A program made the translations under genes and the position numbers. From Athalassotoga sp964433875 (GTDB lineage: Bacteria; Thermotogota; Thermotogae; Mesoaciditogales; Mesoaciditogaceae): 49,024 nt of DNA. The notes beneath the pieces were generated by a model. It had not been told where the DNA came from and searched no databases. It saw only the letters and a list, made by a program, of their open reading frames with translations. Shown one piece after another: positions 43,705-49,024 of this stretch (its first letter is position 1; every line of letters starts with the position of its first letter). Where the stretch lies: contig CAYSSO010000012.1 in assembly GCA_964433875.1 (NCBI GenBank), forward strand, positions 1 through 49,024, written 5' to 3'.

Positions 43705-44787
43705 CTAAAAATTTACCTGTTTTCCGGTCTTTGCGGATTCGTATATCGCATCGAGGATTTTCGTGACGACAAAGGCCTCTTCCGGTTTAACAAGCGGATC
43801 CTTATCATTTATGATCGCGTCTATCCATTGCCTTGCCTCAACATCGTGAGGTTCCAGTCTTTCTCCAGAATAAAAATCTACTCCTTTAAGATCGACTGCC
43901 ACATTTTTGACAAAAAGTCTTCCAAACTCTTCCCCATTTATTCTCAAACCATTTTGCATGTCCGCGCCGCCTTCTGTTCCGCACAAAACGGTTTGCGCCT
44001 CACCCACATCGAGGCTGTTAAGCGCCCAACTGGATTCCAAAATTATGGTCGCTCCATCTTTCATTATTATAAAGCCGAAAGCCGAATCCTCAACGGTGAA
44101 TTTCTTTGGATCCCACGGCCCCCAGGCGTTGGCAGCATTTTTCTTCTTTGCGAGTTCATGGTAAGTAGTCCCAACAACGCTTTTTGGCTCGTAATTGTTC
44201 ATCATCCACAATGTGAGATCGAGTGCGTGCGTTCCTATGTCTATCAAAGGGCCTCCGCCCTGTTCCTCTTCGTCGAGAAAAACGCCCCACGTCGGGACGG
44301 CCCTCCTTCTTATCGCGTGAGCCTTGGCGTAATATATTTTTCCAAGATCGCCCCTGTCGCATATCTCCTTAAGATGCAAAGAATCTGGCCTGAATCTATT
44401 TTGATATCCTATCGTCAGTTTCATTCCCGTTCTTTTCGCGGCCTCGACCATCTTCTCCGCATCTTTTGCATTCTTTGCCATGGGCTTTTCACACATCACG
44501 TGCTTTCCCGCCTCCATAGCGGCGACAGAAATCTCCGAATGTGATTTATTCGGAGTGCATACGTGAACTACGTCTATGCTTTTATCCTTTAACAAATCCT
44601 TGTAATCCTTGTAAACTTTTGCATCTTTCGATCCGTATTCCTTCGCGGCTTTCGCCGCTCTCTCTTCGACGAGATCACAAAAACCAACTATTTCAACCTC
44701 TTTAATCTTTGAAAGAGCGGGAAGATGTTTTCCATTGGCAATTCCTCCGCATCCTATTATTCCAACTCTGACCTTTTCCTTCTTCAA
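43705..44787 (-). CDS. Gfo/Idh/MocA-family NAD(P)-dependent sugar oxidoreductase
   Basis: Starting at TTG 44787 (GGAGGG 7 bases upstream) gives 360 residues; a TTG 15 bases further up overlaps that ribosome binding site. VRVGIIGCGGIANGKHLPAL is the NAD(P) Rossmann motif, CEKPMAKNAKDAEKM holds the catalytic Lys of the EKP motif, and GGGPLIDIGTHALDLTLWMM carries the Asp-x-x-x-His pair. It oxidises a sugar or cyclitol hydroxyl. Together with the two isomerases it suggests a small catabolic operon for an unknown sugar, perhaps a 3-keto-sugar route. Confidence 0.9.
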   Translation of the reverse strand: MKKEKVRVGIIGCGGIANGKHLPALSKIKEVEIVGFCDLVEERAAKAAKEYGSKDAKVYKDYKDLLKDKSIDVVHVCTPNKSHSEISVAAMEAGKHVMCEKPMAKNAKDAEKMVEAAKRTGMKLTIGYQNRFRPDSLHLKEICDRGDLGKIYYAKAHAIRRRAVPTWGVFLDEEEQGGGPLIDIGTHALDLTLWMMNNYEPKSVVGTTYHELAKKKNAANAWGPWDPKKFTVEDSAFGFIIMKDGATIILESSWALNSLDVGEAQTVLCGTEGGADMQNGLRINGEEFGRLFVKNVAVDLKGVDFYSGERLEPHDVEARQWIDAIINDKDPLVKPEEAFVVTKILDAIYESAKTGKQVNF

Positions 44788-44862
44788 TTTTGATCCCTCC
44801 AAAATAGATATCTTCTTAATTATACTACTTTGAATGTGACATATTCGTACCAGTGAAAGTAG

Positions 44863-45213
44863 GGAGATTCATCGTTCTTTGCCAGATTCGTAAGAAGGCA
44901 GAACAGATCACTGCACAAAGCAAATCTTTTAAAAGGTGGCATAAAAGTGGTTAGCACAATTCGGTCTTCGAGAGGATACAAAGGGTTTGATAAGGTTCTA
45001 TACAAGGAAATAAAATGTTTCATATATGGCCTGAGGACAAGCGGATACTTTGATTTAAGGAAATTAGACGGTACAAAAATACATGCATCTGCGAACTGGA
45101 AAGAGGTAAAGAAATTGGAAAGTGCAAAAACATTATTGATAGAAAGGCAGGTGAGATGGCAATTTCTCTCCAACTTACAGAAGATCGAAGTCTCCTTGCC
45201 ACAAGAACGATGA
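44863..45213 (+). pseudogene. C-terminal remnant resembling IscB (RRXRR/HNH RNA-guided nuclease of IS200/IS605-type elements)
   Basis: A single open frame on the strand opposite to its neighbours encodes RFVRRQNRSLHKANLLKGG, then KGFDKVLYKEIKCFIYGLRTSGYFDLRKLDGTKIHASANW and KTLLIERQVRWQFL. This order resembles the C-terminal target-recognition part of IscB-type proteins as I remember them (Q-RRxNRxLHKA...GGIR, GFRxFDKVxYxGxECFxFGxRSSGYFDxRxLDGTKIxASAS). The RuvC and HNH parts are absent; an in-frame TAG at 44860 precedes the remnant. Two regions differ from what is usual (IKVVSTIRSSRGY), so decay is likely. The gap between the Gfo gene (44787) and the DUF4129 gene (45232) otherwise holds nothing recognisable. 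Identity rests on memory of the family, not on a search. Confidence 0.65.
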
Positions 45214-45231
45214 AAATGTAAGTTGAAACGT

Positions 45232-46668
45232 TCAATGTGAGTTGAGTATACTCAAAACGATCTCTTTGAAGAATTTAGATTCTTCTTTTGTGATCTTTTT
45301 ATGCGCGTATCTTAACTTTACAAAGATCTCGGTCATCTTTTCCGATTCATCACTTCCAATATATTTTTTTAGATAATCTTCAAATTCGTAAGGGGTCAGA
45401 GATGGATCCCCTATTTTTTTCCTTAAGATGTTGTAATAGAATAAAACTGCCCTGTCAGGTGGGCCGGAGAAATTCAAATTCTCTTTTTTGAATTCAAAAT
45501 CCTCCTTTTTATCATTTTCTTCGATTTTTCTTTCAATTGGAATGCCATATTTGAACACATTGTAGATCACAATCACGATAAAGGCTCCAACTATCAAAAG
45601 GACCACGAAAAAGAAAAACGGAGGAATTGAGTAATTCGTAACTTTGATGGGTGTGGCAGTTTTTGTTATTGAAGCAAGATAGGTTACGCTCCGCTGGGCA
45701 GGTTCATGATTATTCAAAGATGGCGTGGCGGAAGGCTTTGAGATGCCTATAAAATAAAGCACGGATACAAAGACAAAAAGGATCGAGACGATCATCCATA
45801 TTGCGACAATGATTTTTTTTAAATTGACCTTTCTCCTTTTTTCTCTGTATTTTATGAAAAAATAGATAGAAATGATGCTCACGGCAATCGAGAAAGTTCC
45901 AATTATGTAAAGCAAAATGTTGTAGATCCATTCCATATCAAAATGTGAGGAAATATTCTTAGTTGGTCCCGGAGAGATCGGAACGCTTTCCATAGGCACA
46001 ATAACTGTAGACGAGGAGGCGTGAGGCGTGGCGACAGAGTTAGATGGGAAAGCAGCGAATGCGTTTTTAAGTGGTGAGATTGGTCTTACCGTTAAGGTTA
46101 GAAGAAATATGGCCAAAAACGCGATCAAAATTATTCCCGTCATTTTGAGTATCGATTTGTGAATTATACTGTCGTACATCGAGTTGAGAACGATCGAAAA
46201 AAGAAATAGAACTGCCATTCCCAAAGTCACAAATGGATTGATAAACTGGGCGATAATTCCGACTATGGCTGCCGTTACGGCAAGCGTGATTGAAGAGTTA
46301 AATCTCCTTTTCACATTTGCAGATGCAAGATAAATTACAAAGTAAGAAACTATAGCCAGGATTATGGTAAATCCAAATGGAAATGGATATGAAAGCCAAA
46401 TTTTTAAAGAGAACCAAAAATTATGAAAAACGAAGTTTAGAAAATTTCCACCATTGAAAAGCCACAAAAATATGATAACTGAAAGAAAATATGGAATTAT
46501 CCACACAAGCCACGGCACCTCAGACCTTGACCTGTACAAAAGCCACAAAAATCCTCCGACCACGATCAAAAAGGCAAATCCGATCAAAGGGATTCCCATA
46601 AGATAACTTAAAAGTATTACAAAGGAAATAAGCCAGAATATGTTAAAAAGCATCCATCGTTTTTTCAT
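45232..46668 (-). CDS. Multi-pass membrane protein with C-terminal DUF4129-like domain
   Basis: A 478-residue protein with about 6 N-terminal membrane segments (residues 5-200), a Pro/Ser/Thr-rich external stretch (about 205-235), two further segments and another Ser/Pro stretch, then one more membrane helix and a cytosolic tail. The tail DRAVLFYYNILRKKIGDPSLTPYEFEDYLKKYIG plus the following helices resembles DUF4129. DUF4129 proteins normally accompany a transglutaminase-like gene in MoxR operons, yet no transglutaminase motif is seen here. Its function is unknown; a role in envelope maturation is inferred from the neighbours. Confidence 0.75.
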   Translation of the reverse strand: MKKRWMLFNIFWLISFVILLSYLMGIPLIGFAFLIVVGGFLWLLYRSRSEVPWLVWIIPYFLSVIIFLWLFNGGNFLNFVFHNFWFSLKIWLSYPFPFGFTIILAIVSYFVIYLASANVKRRFNSSITLAVTAAIVGIIAQFINPFVTLGMAVLFLFSIVLNSMYDSIIHKSILKMTGIILIAFLAIFLLTLTVRPISPLKNAFAAFPSNSVATPHASSSTVIVPMESVPISPGPTKNISSHFDMEWIYNILLYIIGTFSIAVSIISIYFFIKYREKRRKVNLKKIIVAIWMIVSILFVFVSVLYFIGISKPSATPSLNNHEPAQRSVTYLASITKTATPIKVTNYSIPPFFFFVVLLIVGAFIVIVIYNVFKYGIPIERKIEENDKKEDFEFKKENLNFSGPPDRAVLFYYNILRKKIGDPSLTPYEFEDYLKKYIGSDESEKMTEIFVKLRYAHKKITKEESKFFKEIVLSILNSH

Positions 46669-47911
46669 ATCCCTTTACCGCCTCGTCAATGGATTCGTTG
46701 TCCATCAGCACATGGATCATCACGTTATTTTCGATCAAGACCGCGCTTTGATCCTTTAACCTTTTTATCTCCGAAGGCAGGACAGAATAGGTGTCGTACT
46801 TTTTCTCGTATGGCATCCTGAATCCATAAGGGATTACAAAGACGCTTAACTGGGCGACACGTGATCTTGCCATAAGCAATTTTGGTATTATCCCGTCTGT
46901 AAGGTATATCGAGATTATTATTATTGTCGATGTCCTTGACATCGAGAAAATATCGGATGTTATCTGGCTTTGGAGCAAAAGAGATTCTGAAGGATCATCT
47001 ATGCCTCTTGCCCGCGCGAGAACTTCAAGATAGGGTATATAATCTTTATCCCTGACGGTATAGATTTTGTCGGCCATAACCTTTAAATTCACAGGGATTC
47101 CCCTGTCGTAAAAATACTTGACAAATCCAGACGCAGCTATAGAGGCGTACTCTTCGTAATCTTTTCTTATATGGGCCCACACATTTCTTGCGTATATTTC
47201 CTGCGGTAAATTATAATCAACGTACATCATTATTTTCGAAGATCCGGTATATTCGTATTCCTTAACCATGAGTTCTTCGGAGTGTGCGCTTACCTTCCAG
47301 TGGATCTTTTGAAATGGTTCATTGTGATATTCTCTTATTCCCGCAATTCGAGATGGGTCTTCGAGGATTTTGAAATCTGTTTTTCTGCCCGAGATCGGAT
47401 CTATGAGTGGCATATTCATCTTTTCAATTGGAAGTATTTTGGGAAATACGAGTATCTTCCTTTCTGAAGAGAAACTTCTGTCCATAGAAAATAACTTCAT
47501 AAAGCCGTTCACATGTACCTTTACATCATGAAAATAATGCTCTCCGCGCGTTCTAAACTTCATGGTGTAAGAAAGATTCATCATTTCACTTTGGAGAAGA
47601 CCTGATATCTCTTTGCTTCCAGAAGAAAGATAACCATCAGAGGAGAGATCGTTAATCTCTATTAAAAGCGGAAGATTTGACATATTTTTTATCTTGGTTT
47701 CACATTTTACCTCATCGTCTGTGAAGACTCTCGATGGGAAAACAGCCGATTCTATCTCGAGAGATTTCAATGCCTTTCTTGCGATAAAGAAATATATCCA
47801 AAAAAAGATATCTACCGTTAGAAGGAAAAAGAAAAAGGGGCCGAGAGCAATGAAGGCGATAATTCCCGTTAAACTCGTAAAGATTATAAGTGGGGATATG
47901 TTATACCTCAT
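46643..47911 (-). CDS. DUF58-domain protein
   Basis: A 422-residue protein with two N-terminal membrane helices (residues 6-45), a beta-rich middle (SGLLQSEMMNLSYTMKFRTRGEHYFHDVKVHV) and the DUF58 core GRKTDFKILEDPSRIAGIREYHNEPFQKIHWKVSAHSEELMVKEYEYTGSSKIMMYVDY. This LREYxxGDxxRxIHWKxSA-type block is the DUF58 signature, though here the usual Gly-Asp is Asn-Glu. It is followed by a vWA-like fold. DUF58 proteins partner with MoxR AAA ATPases. It overlaps both neighbours (11 and 26 bases). Confidence 0.9.
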   Translation of the reverse strand: MRYNISPLIIFTSLTGIIAFIALGPFFFFLLTVDIFFWIYFFIARKALKSLEIESAVFPSRVFTDDEVKCETKIKNMSNLPLLIEINDLSSDGYLSSGSKEISGLLQSEMMNLSYTMKFRTRGEHYFHDVKVHVNGFMKLFSMDRSFSSERKILVFPKILPIEKMNMPLIDPISGRKTDFKILEDPSRIAGIREYHNEPFQKIHWKVSAHSEELMVKEYEYTGSSKIMMYVDYNLPQEIYARNVWAHIRKDYEEYASIAASGFVKYFYDRGIPVNLKVMADKIYTVRDKDYIPYLEVLARARGIDDPSESLLLQSQITSDIFSMSRTSTIIIISIYLTDGIIPKLLMARSRVAQLSVFVIPYGFRMPYEKKYDTYSVLPSEIKRLKDQSAVLIENNVMIHVLMDNESIDEAVKGYEKTMDAF

Positions 47912-48851
47912 CTTTTTTTACCACAGGCACGGGAACCTCTTCCTTTATGTCCTCGATTACATCATCGACATGCCTCATCCTCACTCTCGCTTCCGAGGTT
48001 AGAATAAGCCTGTGATAGAGTACCTCCTTCATCAAAAACTTTACATCGTCCGGTACAACGTAATTTCTGCCCTTCAAAAGGGCGTAAGCCATGGCTCCCT
48101 TCATAAGGGTGATCGATGCTCTTGGACTTGCGCCTAAATACAATTCCTTGTTAAAGCGGGTATGAGAAACAATCGAGATTATGTAATCTTTGATGGTATC
48201 ATCTACATAAACATTCTTTATCGCATTCCTTAAGAAATAAACTTCACCTTCGTTTAGAACGGGTCTAACGTCTTTTATAGGATGATGATCCATTTGAGAT
48301 GTTAACATTTCCATCTCTCCGTTTTTGTCGGGATAACCTACCTTCATCATGAAGGCAAATCTGTCAAGTTGCGCCTCGGGAAGGGGGAAGGTGCCTTCGT
48401 ATTCTATTGGATTTTGCGTTGCCATTACAAAAAAGTTATCGCTCAATTTGTGTGTAATCCCGTCTATTGTAACCTGATTTTCGGCCATCGCTTCCAAAAG
48501 CGCTGACTGGGTCCTGGGCGTTGCCCTGTTTATCTCGTCGGCAAGCAGTATGTCTGTGAAGATGGGCCCTGGTTTGAAAACGAAGTCTCCCTTTTCTCTA
48601 TCGTAAATTGAAAGGCCTGTCAGATCAGTTGGCAAAAGATCCGGAGTAAACTGGACACGGTTAAAATTTAGACCCAAAGAGATTGCAAAGGCTCTTGCAA
48701 GAATTGTTTTGCCCGTTCCGGGCACATCTTCAAGAAGCACATGCCCGCCTATCATAAATGATATCAAAAGCTTTTCAATGGTCTCTGGCTTTCCAAAGAT
48801 GACCTTTGATATATTTTCAACAACACGATTTCTAAGATCAACGATATCCAT
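47901..48851 (-). CDS. MoxR-family AAA+ ATPase
   Basis: A 316-residue AAA+ ATPase starting at ATG 48851 (GGAGGGG 4 bases upstream); an in-frame start 30 bases earlier lacks a good ribosome binding site. Walker A is VPGTGKTILARA, Walker B LLADEINRATPRTQSALLEAMAE, sensor 1 FVMATQNPIEYEGTFPLPEAQLDRF and the C-terminal lid has GASPRASITLMKGA. MoxR ATPases act as chaperones in assembly of metal-centre or cell-surface complexes. It heads the MoxR-DUF58-DUF4129 operon. Its leader contains a hairpin-T run. Confidence 0.94.
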   Translation of the reverse strand: MDIVDLRNRVVENISKVIFGKPETIEKLLISFMIGGHVLLEDVPGTGKTILARAFAISLGLNFNRVQFTPDLLPTDLTGLSIYDREKGDFVFKPGPIFTDILLADEINRATPRTQSALLEAMAENQVTIDGITHKLSDNFFVMATQNPIEYEGTFPLPEAQLDRFAFMMKVGYPDKNGEMEMLTSQMDHHPIKDVRPVLNEGEVYFLRNAIKNVYVDDTIKDYIISIVSHTRFNKELYLGASPRASITLMKGAMAYALLKGRNYVVPDDVKFLMKEVLYHRLILTSEARVRMRHVDDVIEDIKEEVPVPVVKKDEV

Positions 48852-48860
48852 TTGTCCCCT

Positions 48861-48892
48861 CCAAATAAAAATGACTCCCATCAGGAGTCATT
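48861..48892 (-). terminator. Terminator-like hairpin in the moxR leader
   Basis: On the minus strand AATGACTCC-TGATG-GGAGTCATT (9-bp stem) is followed by TTTATTT, 3-4 bases before the moxR ribosome binding site. It lies downstream of a promoter, so it is placed like an attenuator rather than at the end of an upstream gene. Confidence 0.65.
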
Positions 48893-48931
48893 GGCATTTG
48901 AGCGTTTATGGTGAACTCCTCCACCTTAAAA

Positions 48932-48960
48932 AATATATCATATTTTGTGTTAAAAATCAA
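48932..48960 (-). promoter_or_regulatory. Predicted promoter of the moxR operon
   Basis: On the minus strand TTGATT (48955-48960) is separated by 17 bases from TATATT (48932-48937), with TGA just before the -10 (extended form). Transcription would begin near 48925, giving a leader of about 75 bases before the moxR start. Confidence 0.6.
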
Positions 48961-48970
48961 GAATATACGC

Positions 48971-49003
48971 CTGACACCTGACACTGTCCCCTGACACTGT
49001 CCC
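48971..49003. repeat. Short tandem repeat, 13-bp unit
   Basis: CTGACACTGTCCC occurs twice in direct tandem (48978-48990, 48991-49003), preceded by a partial unit CTGACAC (48971-48977). Such units are common at the ends of small transposable or REP-like elements, but no transposase is seen in the window. Confidence 0.6.
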
Positions 49004-49006
49004 ATT

Positions 49007-49024
49007 TTAACATTTGAATGTTAA
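49007..49024. repeat. Inverted repeat at the window end
   Basis: TTAACAT-TTGA-ATGTTAA is a 7-bp perfect inverted repeat with a 4-base centre, ending exactly at the last base of the window. It could be a protein operator or part of a mobile-element end; the sequence beyond is not visible. Confidence 0.4.

Noticed and set aside
43648..44544. A 298-codon plus-strand ORF opposite the Gfo/Idh/MocA gene
   Set aside because: Its composition is that of an antisense shadow, and the opposite strand has clear enzyme motifs.
44820..45173. A 117-codon minus-strand ORF opposite the IscB-like remnant
   Set aside because: The plus-strand frame carries a recognisable family pattern, while this one has none.
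44833..45240. AATGTGA direct repeats flanking the IscB remnant as a target-site duplication
   Set aside because: Seven bases in A/T-rich DNA can recur by chance, the right copy extends into the DUF4129 gene, and IS200/IS605 elements do not duplicate their targets.
1..49024. CRISPR array
   Set aside because: No regularly spaced direct repeats were seen.

Overview
The window looks like one contiguous chromosomal stretch from a diderm, flagellated, thermophile-like bacterium. The best guess is a member of the Thermotogota, perhaps an acid-tolerant lineage such as the Mesoaciditogales. This is inferred from gene families, not from a marker gene. Pointers are the tsf-pyrH-frr-uppS-cdsA run, tight 4-base overlaps between genes, frequent AUA and AGA/AGG codons, TolC and flagellar L/P-ring genes (an outer membrane), a P3A-type proton-pumping ATPase, and envelope proteins strikingly poor in charged residues.

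Layout. (1) 1-4754, minus: a tripartite export system (two TolC-like proteins, an HlyD/MacA-type adaptor, a MacB/LolD-type ATPase cut by the window edge) preceded by a Spy-like LTxxQ periplasmic protein whose ribosome binding site lies in a long inverted repeat. (2) 4842-8393, minus: hfq, a possible 31-residue basic protein, an MFS transporter, rsmI, a LipM/LplA-like gene and rsmG. (3) 8386-11576, minus: a sugar ABC importer whose two permeases are fused into one polypeptide, plus its binding protein; no ATPase is nearby. (4) 11639-17600, minus: a DEAD-box helicase, another MFS transporter, cdsA, uppS, frr, pyrH and tsf. pyrH carries an apparent one-base frameshift at its extreme N-terminus, and tsf ends in an intrinsic terminator. 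(5) 17635-18092: the tsf promoter, tRNA-Pro(GGG), and a FmdB-like zinc ribbon gene with a palindromic promoter. (6) 18089-28332, minus: one long apparent operon from an O-antigen-ligase-like protein through nth, murB, a glycosyltransferase, wecB, a FAD protein and a PIN-PhoH ATPase to a broken Old Yellow Enzyme gene. This mixes cell-envelope and maintenance functions.

(7) 28371-34833, minus: HAD hydrolase, P3A H+-ATPase, transaldolase, glycerol kinase, a DUF501 protein and uridine kinase. (8) 34914-39506, plus: flagellar rod/ring operon flgF-flgG-flgA-flgH-flgI-flgJ(N). (9) 39568-42006, plus: cytochrome bd oxidase cydAB, closed by a bidirectional terminator. (10) 42030-44787, minus: a Gfo/Idh/MocA dehydrogenase with two TIM-barrel sugar isomerases. 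(11) 44863-45213, plus: a degraded C-terminal remnant that resembles IscB. (12) 45232-48960, minus: a MoxR-DUF58-DUF4129 operon with a promoter and a terminator-like leader, then short tandem and inverted repeats at the window end.

Together these genes suggest a sugar-using organism able to consume oxygen (bd oxidase) and pump protons under acid stress. Nothing in the window is a clearly new multi-gene system. The most informative oddities are the sequestered ribosome binding site next to hfq, the attenuator-like moxR leader, the MalF-MalG fusion, the disrupted pyrH and Old Yellow Enzyme genes, and the IscB relic.
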